64,000 nucleotides of DNA, taken from the NCBI RefSeq assembly GCF_025558585.1, contig NZ_CP094723.1, positions 1,178,001-1,242,000 on the forward strand. Direction: 5' to 3'. Numbering within the stretch: position 1 is the stretch's first letter; every line of letters starts with the position of its first letter. A program made the translations under genes and the position numbers. Shown here piece after piece: positions 52,806 to 61,746 of this stretch. This stretch comes from Staphylococcus sp. IVB6214. GTDB taxonomy: Bacteria; Bacillota; Bacilli; Staphylococcales; Staphylococcaceae. The notes beneath the pieces were generated by a model, which was not told where the DNA came from, did not search any database, and was given only the letters and a program-made list of their open reading frames with translations.

Positions 52806-54068
52806 ATGACAACCGAACCTTTAGCTTCACGCATGCGACCACGCAATATCGACGAGGTGATTGCACAACAACACCTTGTAGGTGATACTGGAATTATTCG
52901 ACGTATGGTTCAAGCGCAACGCTTATCGTCAATGATATTTTATGGCCCTCCAGGTATAGGTAAAACGAGCATTGCCCAAGCGATTGCCGGTAGTACAGCG
53001 TTTAAGTTTCGACAGTTGAATGCCGTTACAAATACAAAAAAAGATATGCAGTTGATTGTAGAAGAAGCAAAAATGTCGGGACAAGTCATTTTGTTACTCG
53101 ATGAGATTCACCGACTTGATAAGGCAAAACAAGATTTTTTATTACCTCATCTTGAAAATGGCAAAATCGTACTTATTGGCGCAACGACTTCGAACCCTTA
53201 TCATGCGATTAACCCTGCGATACGTTCACGTGCACAGATTTTTGAATTGTATCCACTGGAAGCTGACGATATTAAGCAAGCCTTACAACATGCATTGGAC
53301 GATGACGAGCGTGGTTTGAAGTCATATGAACCTACAATTGATGACGATGCATTTGAATATTTCGCAACACAAAGTCAAGGTGATGTACGAAGTGCGTTGA
53401 ATGCTCTGGAACTAGCAGTATTAAGTGCCAATTCAAAACCAGCTCATATCACATTAAAAGATGCAGAGGATTGCTTACAACGTGGTGCATTCTTAAGTGA
53501 TAAAGACGGTGATATGCATTACGATGTGATGAGTGCCTTCCAAAAGTCCATTCGTGGGAGTGACGTTGATGCAGCTTTACACTATCTTGCACGTTTAATT
53601 CAAGCCGGCGACCTTCTGACGATTGCGCGACGTTTATTAGTCATTAGTTATGAAGATATTGGACTTGCATCTCCGAGTGCTGGTCAACGTACACTCGCTG
53701 CAATTGAAGCAGCCGAACGTCTTGGATTTCCAGAAGCACGCATCCCACTTAGCCAAGCTGTGATTGAACTTTGTTTATCACCGAAATCCAACTCCGCCAT
53801 TACATCTATTGATGCGGCACTATCAGATATACGCAAAGGCCATGTCGGTCAAATACCCGATCATTTGCGTGACGGTCATTACAGTGGTGCCAAAGAACTA
53901 GGTCGTGCAATTGGATACAAATACCCACATAGTTATGATTCAGGATTTGTCGCACAACAATATCTACCAAACAAACTTAAAAATAAACAGTATTATCAAC
54001 CGAAAGAAACGTCTAAGACAGAACAACAAATGAAACAAATTTATGAAAATATCAAAAAACAACAATAA
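52806..54068 (+). CDS. rarA: replication-associated recombination protein RarA (MgsA)
   Basis: An AAA+ ATPase of 420 aa related to clamp loaders that acts at stalled replication forks. Walker A is GPPGIGKTS (near residues 45-53) and Walker B LLLDEIHRLDK (near 97-107), with an SSB/fork-binding C-terminal domain. The ATG at 52806 follows AGGAGG; thirteen upstream codons lack a site. Confidence 0.95.
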   Translation: MTTEPLASRMRPRNIDEVIAQQHLVGDTGIIRRMVQAQRLSSMIFYGPPGIGKTSIAQAIAGSTAFKFRQLNAVTNTKKDMQLIVEEAKMSGQVILLLDEIHRLDKAKQDFLLPHLENGKIVLIGATTSNPYHAINPAIRSRAQIFELYPLEADDIKQALQHALDDDERGLKSYEPTIDDDAFEYFATQSQGDVRSALNALELAVLSANSKPAHITLKDAEDCLQRGAFLSDKDGDMHYDVMSAFQKSIRGSDVDAALHYLARLIQAGDLLTIARRLLVISYEDIGLASPSAGQRTLAAIEAAERLGFPEARIPLSQAVIELCLSPKSNSAITSIDAALSDIRKGHVGQIPDHLRDGHYSGAKELGRAIGYKYPHSYDSGFVAQQYLPNKLKNKQYYQPKETSKTEQQMKQIYENIKKQQ

Positions 54069-54108
54069 TACAAAATGCCCCACTCAATGTGAGGCATTTT
54101 GTATTATT
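54064..54108. terminator. bidirectional rarA-tcdA terminator overlapping both stop codons
   Basis: A perfect 16-bp stem (54064-54079 with 54093-54108) begins inside the last codons of rarA and ends inside the tcdA stop region. It terminates both convergent genes. Both stop codons lie within the hairpin arms. Confidence 0.85.
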
Positions 54109-54874
54109 GTTTATCTTTTATACGAGTAACAGGAATATCTTCTACGATTTTATTACATACATAACTTGCCATTATTAAGCCAACTGTACTTGGACAGAAA
54201 GCATTAGAGGCAGGTGGCATCTGAGCTTTACGGTTTTTACCTTGTGCATCTCCGACAACAGCTTTTACATCTTCACGAATAACGATTGGGCTTTCATCAG
54301 AGAAAACGACAGGAATCCCACGATAAATTTTCTTTTGTTTTAATTTTTGGCGAATAATACGCGCTATTGGATCTGTATGTGTTTTTGAGATATCTGTGAT
54401 TTCAAAACGTGTTGGGTCTGTTTTGTTAGCAGCCCCCATACTTGAAATAATTTGGATACCACGTTGTAAACATTGCTCCATCAAATGTACTTTATAAATG
54501 ATTGTATCACTCGCATCAACAACATAATCAATGTCATAGTCATCGAATAGTTGTTCATATGTCTCTTCAGTATAGAACATATGTAATGACGTCACTTTAC
54601 AATCCGGATTGATCAACTTAATGCGTTCTTCCATCAACGTTACTTTACTTTGGCCAACTGTTGTTGTTAATGCATGTAACTGACGGTTAACGTTTGTAAT
54701 ATCTACATCATCTTTATCAATTAAAATAATATGTCCGATATTTGTACGTGCTAAAGCTTCAGCGGCAAATGTTCCGACACCGCCAACACCCAGTACTGCA
54801 ACGGTTGTATTTTTAAGACGATCAAGGCCTTCTTTCCCGATCGCAAGTTCATTTCTTGAAAATTGGTGTTTCAT
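54104..54874 (-). CDS. tcdA: tRNA threonylcarbamoyladenosine dehydratase TcdA
   Basis: An E1-like enzyme of 256 aa that cyclises t6A37 to ct6A. The nucleotide-binding GVGGVGTFAAEALART (near residues 30-45), IDKDDVDITNVNRQ and VVDASDTIIYKV are the family signatures. It shares a modification theme with mtaB, which acts on the same base. Convergent with rarA. Confidence 0.93.
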   Translation of the reverse strand: MKHQFSRNELAIGKEGLDRLKNTTVAVLGVGGVGTFAAEALARTNIGHIILIDKDDVDITNVNRQLHALTTTVGQSKVTLMEERIKLINPDCKVTSLHMFYTEETYEQLFDDYDIDYVVDASDTIIYKVHLMEQCLQRGIQIISSMGAANKTDPTRFEITDISKTHTDPIARIIRQKLKQKKIYRGIPVVFSDESPIVIREDVKAVVGDAQGKNRKAQMPPASNAFCPSTVGLIMASYVCNKIVEDIPVTRIKDKQ

Positions 54875-55010
54875 TTTTTCTCCCTCTTCATTCCAAATTA
54901 TTTACTTACAGTATGTATGATATAAAAGTATCATGCAAGTCACAAAAAAGACACACTACGAAACCTTATACGAAAAGATTTCTTAGTGTGCCTACAAAAA
55001 TAAATATTTA

Positions 55011-55904
55011 TTAATGTCTTGATTTTGGATTCAACGCATCTTTCAGTCCTTCACCAATAAAGTTAATGCATAAAATTGTTACTGTAATTGCAATCGCTGG
55101 TGGCATCCAAATCCATGGTTTACCACGTAGAATATCCCCTTCTTGCGCATCACTCAACATATTTCCCCATGTCGGTACTGTTTTATCAATCCCAAATCCT
55201 AAGAAGCTAAGTCCTGCTTCTGCTACAATTTGAACTGCAAAAATTAATGTCGCTTGCACAATCACAACACTTAATATATTCGGGAATAAATGTTTGAACA
55301 AAATTTTATGCACTGGTGTTCCGATTGACTTCGCGGCTAAAAAATATTCATTTTCCTTCTCTTGCATGACTTTCCCTCTGACAATTCGTGCTACACCGAC
55401 CCAAGACAATGCGATCAGCACAACGGCCAAGATAATTGCTGAACCATATTGATTTTCTATCTTCCCACTGAATGTCGCATTTAATACGACAGCAAATGGG
55501 ATGAATGGGAAGAGCATGACAAACTCAGTAAAACGCATCAATACTGTATCTACCCAGCCACCATAATAACCTGAAATCATGCCAACAAGTATTCCAATTA
55601 TCATCAATCCAACAGTCGTTATCAATCCGAATGTTAAGGATACTCGACCAGAGTACAATAAGCGACTAAATATGTCACGACCACCCGAATCTGTGCCTAA
55701 CCAATGTTCAGCTGACATCTGTCCCTTGATTAACACTAAGTTTTGTACGTTTGGATCATGTGGTGCGAGAAGTGGTGATAAAAGCGAAATAATGAATATC
55801 AATGCTAAAATAATACTCGCTGACATCGCTGGTTTATTTTTCAAAAATTTACGAAATGCAATTTGATATGGTGAACGATTCTTTTGTTTCACATGTTTTG
55901 ACAT
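55011..55904 (-). CDS. oligopeptide ABC transporter permease (OppC type)
   Basis: An inner-membrane permease of 297 aa with about six helices and the EAA-type loop VARIVRGKVMQEKENEYFLAAKSIG (near residues 170-194). It is the last gene of an A-D-F-B-C oligopeptide import operon. Two adjacent ATGs exist; I take the second, eight bases after AGGAGG. Confidence 0.92.
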   Translation of the reverse strand: MSKHVKQKNRSPYQIAFRKFLKNKPAMSASIILALIFIISLLSPLLAPHDPNVQNLVLIKGQMSAEHWLGTDSGGRDIFSRLLYSGRVSLTFGLITTVGLMIIGILVGMISGYYGGWVDTVLMRFTEFVMLFPFIPFAVVLNATFSGKIENQYGSAIILAVVLIALSWVGVARIVRGKVMQEKENEYFLAAKSIGTPVHKILFKHLFPNILSVVIVQATLIFAVQIVAEAGLSFLGFGIDKTVPTWGNMLSDAQEGDILRGKPWIWMPPAIAITVTILCINFIGEGLKDALNPKSRH

Positions 55905-55916
55905 CATTTTCGCCTC

Positions 55917-56879
55917 CTAATTACTCTTAATTCGCGGATCCACAATGCTGTATGCGATATCCGAAATCAGATTTGCTAATAAACCTAAAAATGAGAAGAA
56001 AAGGAGGAGTGCCATCATCAGCGGATAGTCTTTCCCACTGATTGCATCAATGAGTAACTTCCCAATTCCTGGATATGAGAAGATTGTTTCAGTAATCACC
56101 GCACCACCAAAGACAGATAATACATCCGCTCCGAAGAATGTAACGATTGGAATAATTGAATTTCGTAAAATATGTTTATTATAAATTTTTGATTCTGACA
56201 AACCTTTTGAACGTGCAGTTCTGACATAATCTCTACGTGAATTTTCGATAATGTCATTTCTTAAAAATTGTACATAACTAGCAGTTGATAATAAACCAAG
56301 AACTGTTCCCGGTAAGATGGAATGATATAATTTACTCATATAATATTCAAAGGTACCGCTTTCAAGACCTATCTCAACAGACCCTGAGAATGGGAACCAG
56401 CCAAGTTGAAAGGCAAACACATAAATAGCGAACACACCCGCAACGAACGAAGGAATAGCTAGCATTAAATAGTTGATAAATTGAATGCTGTAATCGATCG
56501 AACTATACGGTTTGCGTCCTGATACAATACCAAGCGGAAATGCAATAAGGTATGTAATTACAATACTGATAACACCTAACAAAATCGTATTCGGCATTCT
56601 TTCTTCAATTAGATCGATCACAGGGCGTTTATAACGAATAGAGTCGCCAAGTTCTCCTTGCAGAACATTTTTACCCCACGTCATATATTGTTTAGAGATA
56701 GAATCATTGAGTCCCAACTTTTCACGCTGCTCTTCATAATAGCTTGCACTTACATTCGGATCCATCTGACCAGTAAATGCATCACCTGGCTGAAGCTTCG
56801 CAAGCATAAAGATAACAATTGACATACCTATTAGTAATGGAATCATCAGTAAAAAACGTCTAATAATTAATGTTGTCAT
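55917..56879 (-). CDS. oligopeptide ABC transporter permease (OppB type)
   Basis: The partner permease, 320 aa, with six helices and the loop RRDYVRTARSKGLSESKIYNK. The ATG at 56879 overlaps the oppF stop by four bases, so translation is coupled; eleven upstream codons would run into oppF. Confidence 0.92.
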   Translation of the reverse strand: MTTLIIRRFLLMIPLLIGMSIVIFMLAKLQPGDAFTGQMDPNVSASYYEEQREKLGLNDSISKQYMTWGKNVLQGELGDSIRYKRPVIDLIEERMPNTILLGVISIVITYLIAFPLGIVSGRKPYSSIDYSIQFINYLMLAIPSFVAGVFAIYVFAFQLGWFPFSGSVEIGLESGTFEYYMSKLYHSILPGTVLGLLSTASYVQFLRNDIIENSRRDYVRTARSKGLSESKIYNKHILRNSIIPIVTFFGADVLSVFGGAVITETIFSYPGIGKLLIDAISGKDYPLMMALLLFFSFLGLLANLISDIAYSIVDPRIKSN

Positions 56880-57865
56880 TGTGGAAACACCTCTTCTTCT
56901 AAAAGAATACATGCTGCAAAGTGATCAGGTTCAACTTGACGATAGTCGGGTTTCTGTATCGCGCATTCTGGCTTAGCAACCGGACATCTCGTATGGAATG
57001 GGCAACCTTTGGGTGGATCACTTGGTGAAGGAAGGTCTCCATGTAACAAGATTCGCTCTTTCTTTTCACCCGGACGAATCTCTGGAATGGCTGAGATGAG
57101 AGATTGTGTGTAAGGATGCTGTGGTCGATTATAAATCGACTCGGCAGGCCCTTGTTCAACGATGTGTCCTAAATACATAACACAAATATAATCACTCACA
57201 TGTTTAACAACACTTAAATCATGTGCAATAAACAAGTAACTTAAGCCGAATTCTTCTTGAAGTTCATCCATAATATTTAACACCTGTGATTGGACAGAGA
57301 CATCGAGCGCACTTACTGGTTCATCGGCAATAATAAGTTTAGGTTTTAGTGCAAGTGCTCTTGCAATACCGACACGTTGTCGTTGCCCACCAGAGAACTC
57401 ATGTGCATATTTGTAATAAGATTGTTCGTTCAAACCGACACGTCTCAATAAATCTTTCACTTCTCCTTCGATTTCTTTTTGTGTCTTTTTATAATAGTTA
57501 CGAATCGGTTCACCCACGATGTCACCAACCATTTGCATTGGGTTAAGAGATGCATATGGGTCTTGGAAAACCATTTGAAATCCTTTCCGTGCTTCACGAA
57601 GTGCTTTCCCTTTTAACCGTGTAATGTTTTGGTTGCAAAAGTGAATTTCACCTGAAGTCACATCTTGCAATCGTAAAATCGTACGACCAGCTGATGACTT
57701 ACCACAGCCAGATTCTCCAACAAGTCCGACCGTTTGTCCCTTTTTTACAGTAAAAGAGATGCCATCCACTGCTTTTACTTCTCCAACTTTACGTTGAAAG
57801 ATGCCTCCTCTAATTGGATAATATTGCTTCAAATTTTTTACTTCTAAAATGGAATCATTCGACAT
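56876..57865 (-). CDS. oligopeptide ABC transporter ATPase (OppF type)
   Basis: An ABC ATPase of 329 aa with Walker A GESGCGKSS, signature SGGQRQRVGIARAL and Walker B LIIADEPVSALDV. The C-terminal oligopeptide-binding-type extension has GCPFHTRCPVAKPEC with clustered cysteines. It overlaps oppD by eleven bases. Confidence 0.93.
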   Translation of the reverse strand: MSNDSILEVKNLKQYYPIRGGIFQRKVGEVKAVDGISFTVKKGQTVGLVGESGCGKSSAGRTILRLQDVTSGEIHFCNQNITRLKGKALREARKGFQMVFQDPYASLNPMQMVGDIVGEPIRNYYKKTQKEIEGEVKDLLRRVGLNEQSYYKYAHEFSGGQRQRVGIARALALKPKLIIADEPVSALDVSVQSQVLNIMDELQEEFGLSYLFIAHDLSVVKHVSDYICVMYLGHIVEQGPAESIYNRPQHPYTQSLISAIPEIRPGEKKERILLHGDLPSPSDPPKGCPFHTRCPVAKPECAIQKPDYRQVEPDHFAACILLEEEVFPQ

Positions 57866-58868
57866 GTGTTACGCCCCCTTCTGCCATTACCGTTTCATCA
57901 AACAAATGACACGATACACGATGTGTTTCATTAATATGAATCGTTTTAAGATTTTGTTGCATACAAGCTGCCATTGCATGAGGACAACGATTAGCAAACT
58001 TACATCCTACTTCTGGAAGTTCATCCAGCCCCGGTACTGTTCCTTCAATCGTCTCTAATCTTTCCTGTTCAATGTCCAAACGTGGAATTGCTTTAATCAA
58101 CAATCTCGTATAAGGATGTTTCGGTTCATTGAAAATATCTTCAACACTTGCACGTTCAACAATTTCTCCAGCATACATCACAGCGACGTTATCACACACT
58201 TCGGAGATTACCCCGAGATCATGTGATATAAAAATAATTCCCATATTATTATCTTGTTGAATAAATTTTAAAAGTTCTAGTATTTGTGCTTGTACAGTCA
58301 CGTCGAGTGCTGTTGTTGGTTCATCGGCAATCAGTAGTTCTGGTGAACATGAAATTGCCATCGCAATCATTACACGTTGACGCATTCCACCAGATAATTG
58401 ATGCGGATAGGAATCTACGACTTCTTCGGCACGGGGAATCCCTACTTGTTTCAACAAGCTAATTGCACGTTCTTTTGCTTGTGACTTATTCACATCAAGA
58501 TGATTGATCATCATTTCGACCATCTGGTTTCCGATTGTGAATACTGGATTGAGTGACGTCATTGGTTCTTGGAAAATCATCGCCAACGCATTCCCACGAA
58601 TTTTATTAAAGTCATTCATTAACAGATTGTCGATTCGTTTCTGTTTGAAATATACTTCACCACTATGAATCTCACCAATTTTATCAGGTAGCAAGCGCAT
58701 AATTGACATACTGAGCACAGATTTTCCAGATCCTGACTCACCAACTATACCCATGACTTCCCCTTTATTGATGGTTAAGTTAATATTTGAAATCGCATTA
58801 TAACGTTGACCATTAATTTCAAAACCTGCACATAAATCTTTCACTTTCAACAGTTCTTTATTTTCCAT
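57855..58868 (-). CDS. oligopeptide ABC transporter ATPase (OppD type)
   Basis: An ABC ATPase of 337 aa with Walker A GESGSGKSV, signature SGGMRQRVMIAMAI and Walker B LLIADEPTTALDV. The C-terminal extension has CKFANRCPHAMAAC. It follows oppA after about 97 bases that include a hairpin, so it may be expressed less than the binding protein. Confidence 0.93.
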   Translation of the reverse strand: MENKELLKVKDLCAGFEINGQRYNAISNINLTINKGEVMGIVGESGSGKSVLSMSIMRLLPDKIGEIHSGEVYFKQKRIDNLLMNDFNKIRGNALAMIFQEPMTSLNPVFTIGNQMVEMMINHLDVNKSQAKERAISLLKQVGIPRAEEVVDSYPHQLSGGMRQRVMIAMAISCSPELLIADEPTTALDVTVQAQILELLKFIQQDNNMGIIFISHDLGVISEVCDNVAVMYAGEIVERASVEDIFNEPKHPYTRLLIKAIPRLDIEQERLETIEGTVPGLDELPEVGCKFANRCPHAMAACMQQNLKTIHINETHRVSCHLFDETVMAEGGVTHVE

Positions 58869-58912
58869 ACATGTTCCCCCGATCCCCTTGTATATGTATT
58901 GTGAGCGAAATT

Positions 58913-58945
58913 AAAGGATTGAGCAGTACAATCGCCCAATCCTTT
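58913..58945 (-). terminator. oppA-oppD intergenic hairpin
   Basis: AAAGGATTG at 58913-58921 pairs with CAATCCTTT at 58937-58945. It lies between the binding-protein gene and the ATPases, without a long T run, and may attenuate or stabilise the oppA part of the transcript. Confidence 0.65.
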
Positions 58946-58965
58946 ACAACACTACACCTAATGCA

Positions 58966-60681
58966 TTATTCTTCAACTGTCCATTCATAAATTGGGTTAG
59001 TTCCGCTGAGAGATACTTCAAAGTTTTTCACTTTGTTGCTTACAGCTGTAACATCTTCAAGTTCAACAATAGGAATAACAGGTACGTCTTCTGCCATTAT
59101 CTTCTGCCATTCTAAATATTTCTCTTTACGTTTTTCTTTGTCATCTCCAACAACTTCACCATCAACTGCATCTTCAAGTAACTTGTCAGCATCTGCATTG
59201 TTGTATCGAGATTCATTCCATAACGCATTAGACTTGTATAAACCGGATGGGTCTGGATCTGCACCTTGTACCCAAGTTCTTACATAAACTTCCATATCTT
59301 TTTCAGCACTTTCTAAGTCTTGACTGAACTTACCAAACTCAACCATTTCAGTTTTTGTTTTCAAACCAACTTTTTCCCAGTACCCTTTAAGCGCTGCTGT
59401 ACGTGGTTCAAATGTTGGGTTGGAACCTGCATAGTGTTTCAAGTTGATAACGAATGGTTTTCCATCTTTGTCTTCTCTCCAACCATCACCATCTTTATCT
59501 TTGTAGCCAGCTTCATCTAATAATTTTTTTGCTTTTTTTACATCGTAATCATATGTTGGAACGTCACCTTCACTTGCGCCACTCCAATGAGATGATGGAA
59601 TTAATCCATTCAATGGTTTACCGTAGCCGTAATAAAAAGCGTCAATCCATTCTTTACGATTAATCGCGTGCGCCATTGCTTGGCGTAACTTTTTATCTTG
59701 ATACTTCGGACGCTCCTTACCAATTGTTTGTGATTTTTTATCATAGTCATTTAATACGAAACCTACAATCGCATAAGTAGTAGAAGGTGCTTGCAATAAT
59801 GAAAGATTTTCTACACTATTGTCACTCAACTCTTTCGCAATAGGAGGTGATAATGTTGACATATCAATCTCTCCACTCTCTAATGCCTGAGCCATTGAAG
59901 TTTGTTCAACTACACGAAGATTGACTTTATCGAGTTTAGGTTCCCCTTGCCAATAATCATCAAATTTTTCTAATGTTACTGACTCACCATCTACAATATT
60001 TTTTACTTTGTAAGGTCCGATACCGATTGGGTTTTTACGAACTTCTGGTGATTTTGCCATGTCTTTAACTGGAATATCTTTAAAAACCTTCTCACTAATC
60101 ACTGCGCCAGTCCAAAGATTCAATAAATTGTTTGCTTTATTCTCTTTAAATGTTAACTCCACCGTATAGTCATCAATCTTTTTGATTCCTTCGATAGTAT
60201 CTGCTTCCCCTTTATGCTTCGCTTCTGCACCTTTTATACCGTCTACATAGTCATAGCGCGGACCATCATAATCAGGATCAGCTAACGTTTCTAATGTGAA
60301 AATCCAGTCATTAATTGTGAATGGATTACCATCTTGCCATTTAATATCTTTTTTGACTTTAAACGTATATGTAAGTTTATCGTCTTTCTTTTGTTCCCAA
60401 GATAAAATTTTCGGTTTGATATTTAGTTCATCATCAAAATCTACTAATGATTCATTGAAAAATTTAATGACGTCATCGTCACCTTGCGAGCCAGTAAAAA
60501 TACTCTGAAATTCCCCTTGTGGTGGTTCTGGAATACCCACATTTAGTGTGCCACCTTTTGCATCACTTTTCTCAGTTTTACTCTTGTCTCCCCCAGAATT
60601 TGAATCCCCCTTGCCACATGCTGCTAAAACAACAATCATACAAATAAACAAAATAGAAATAGAACGCCATCGTTTATTCAT
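58966..60681 (-). CDS. oligopeptide-binding lipoprotein (OppA type)
   Basis: The extracellular solute receptor of the importer, 571 aa. A lipoprotein signal ends in V-L-A-A-C22, so C22 would be lipidated and retained on the outer face of the membrane. The SBP family-5 pattern is seen in KDIKWQDGNPFTINDW, RKNPIGIGPYKV and YGYGKPLNGLIPSSHW. Order and sequence resemble the S. aureus Opp4-type system, but the exact peptide specificity cannot be told. Confidence 0.93.
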   Translation of the reverse strand: MNKRWRSISILFICMIVVLAACGKGDSNSGGDKSKTEKSDAKGGTLNVGIPEPPQGEFQSIFTGSQGDDDVIKFFNESLVDFDDELNIKPKILSWEQKKDDKLTYTFKVKKDIKWQDGNPFTINDWIFTLETLADPDYDGPRYDYVDGIKGAEAKHKGEADTIEGIKKIDDYTVELTFKENKANNLLNLWTGAVISEKVFKDIPVKDMAKSPEVRKNPIGIGPYKVKNIVDGESVTLEKFDDYWQGEPKLDKVNLRVVEQTSMAQALESGEIDMSTLSPPIAKELSDNSVENLSLLQAPSTTYAIVGFVLNDYDKKSQTIGKERPKYQDKKLRQAMAHAINRKEWIDAFYYGYGKPLNGLIPSSHWSGASEGDVPTYDYDVKKAKKLLDEAGYKDKDGDGWREDKDGKPFVINLKHYAGSNPTFEPRTAALKGYWEKVGLKTKTEMVEFGKFSQDLESAEKDMEVYVRTWVQGADPDPSGLYKSNALWNESRYNNADADKLLEDAVDGEVVGDDKEKRKEKYLEWQKIMAEDVPVIPIVELEDVTAVSNKVKNFEVSLSGTNPIYEWTVEE

Positions 60682-60721
60682 AAAATTCCCCCTTTATTTT
60701 TGTGTCTATTTATTTACAATT

Positions 60722-60748
60722 ATTGTATTAGTCTGATAATTTTGTCAA
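60722..60748 (-). promoter_or_regulatory. opp operon promoter
   Basis: On the minus strand a consensus TTGACA (plus 60748-60743) is followed by TACAAT (plus 60727-60722) after 15 bases; 15 is a bit short. It lies about 40 bases before the oppA start. The CodY-like site just upstream supports it. Confidence 0.55.
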
Positions 60749-60758
60749 CAAGTTATTT

Positions 60759-60773
60759 AATTTTTTGAAAAAA
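60759..60773 (-). promoter_or_regulatory. CodY-like box upstream of opp
   Basis: AATTTTTTGAAAAAA matches 12 of 15 positions of the CodY motif AATTTTCWGAAAATT, ten bases upstream of the opp -35. CodY represses peptide importers in rich media in related species. The match is imperfect and the region is A/T-rich. Confidence 0.45.
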
Positions 60774-60924
60774 ACTCGTAAAATTTATAAATACACGATA
60801 CTTTCTTTATTATCGATTATTAAAGAATTATTACAAAATGTTACCTTCAACTCATTATAGATAGTATTATCTTTAAAATGGATAAAATTAAGATTTATTT
60901 TATTTGAAAGGCAATAAAATATAA

Positions 60925-60971
60925 GAGTGAGACAGCAATCTTTTTTACTATAAAAGATTGCTGTCCCACTC
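60925..60971 (-). terminator. terminator after the thioredoxin cluster
   Basis: An about 20-bp stem (60925-60945 with 60952-60971; AGTGAGACAGCAATC with GATTGCTGTCCCACT and one G-T pair or mismatch). It closes the minus-strand redox cluster at a position 50 bases beyond the last gene. The sequence type (GAGTGGGAC-like) recurs in staphylococcal intergenic hairpins. The rest of 60774-60924 is AT-rich with no gene. Confidence 0.78.
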
Positions 60972-61020
60972 CCTTCAAAATAACTTTTTTATAAACATAC
61001 ATCCGTTAATTTTACTAGGT

Positions 61021-61365
61021 TTATAAAAAGATAGATTCATGTGAATTGTTTTCAAATTCTTTTAATTCTGAGATACGTTGTTCTAACTCTTCAAAGTTAA
61101 TGATTCTTGCTTGTCGATGCATTTCTTTATTTTTATAAAATAGTATTACAACAGGAGCTGTAAACAGTGATAATTGTCCAGCAGCTTCTGGAATTTCATT
61201 TACTATGATTTGTATACTATTCATGTCATATTTTTTAGCCAACGCATCTACTCTTGGAAAATCAGCATGGCAAACACCGCAACCTTCAGCCATGACATAC
61301 AATAACAACTTGTCATTTGTTTCCATTTTATGCATTAAATCATTGTAATTCATCACTTTTTCCAT
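61021..61365 (-). CDS. thioredoxin-like protein with CGVC site
   Basis: A 114 aa thioredoxin-fold protein with C29-G-V-C32 in AEGCGVCHADFP and a cis-proline at FTAPVVILFY. The tryptophan before the first cysteine is replaced, so it is a divergent thioredoxin rather than a canonical one. It is the last gene of the cluster, 33 bases after the CPPC thioredoxin. An ATG four codons downstream is also possible; I take the first because AAAGGAG is nine bases upstream. Confidence 0.88.
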   Translation of the reverse strand: MEKVMNYNDLMHKMETNDKLLLYVMAEGCGVCHADFPRVDALAKKYDMNSIQIIVNEIPEAAGQLSLFTAPVVILFYKNKEMHRQARIINFEELEQRISELKEFENNSHESIFL

Positions 61366-61398
61366 TTGTTACAACTCCTTTTACACTTCAATAATTTA

Positions 61399-61713
61399 CT
61401 ACAAATACTGTGCTAATACATTTTCTAAGTTTGGTTTAGGGTTAAAGCCAACTAAGCTTTGAACTAATTCACGATCTTTAAAAATTAATAATGTCGGGAT
61501 GCTTTGAATTTGATATTTTTCCGCCAAGTTTTGTTCTTGATCAACATCTACTTTTCCAATTGTGACTTTCCCATCTAACTCATTGCTAAGTTCTTCCAAT
61601 ACAGGTGATTGCATCTGACAAGGTGGACACCAAGTCGCCCAAAAGTCTATAAGCGTTACGCCTTTTTCAATCGTTTTGTTAAATGTTTTTTCAGTTACTG
61701 TTACAGTTGCCAT
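61399..61713 (-). CDS. thioredoxin with CPPC active site
   Basis: A 104 aa thioredoxin, DFWATWCPPCQMQSPVLEEL, where W28-C29-P-P-C32 replaces the usual WCGPC, and with cis-proline SIPTLLIF. The Pro-Pro change is expected to alter redox potential, which suggests a special partner; the neighbouring AhpD-like protein is a good candidate. A GGAGAT site precedes the ATG. Confidence 0.92.
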   Translation of the reverse strand: MATVTVTEKTFNKTIEKGVTLIDFWATWCPPCQMQSPVLEELSNELDGKVTIGKVDVDQEQNLAEKYQIQSIPTLLIFKDRELVQSLVGFNPKPNLENVLAQYL

Positions 61714-61746
61714 CGTTAATATCTCCTTTTTGTCATATATTCTTTT

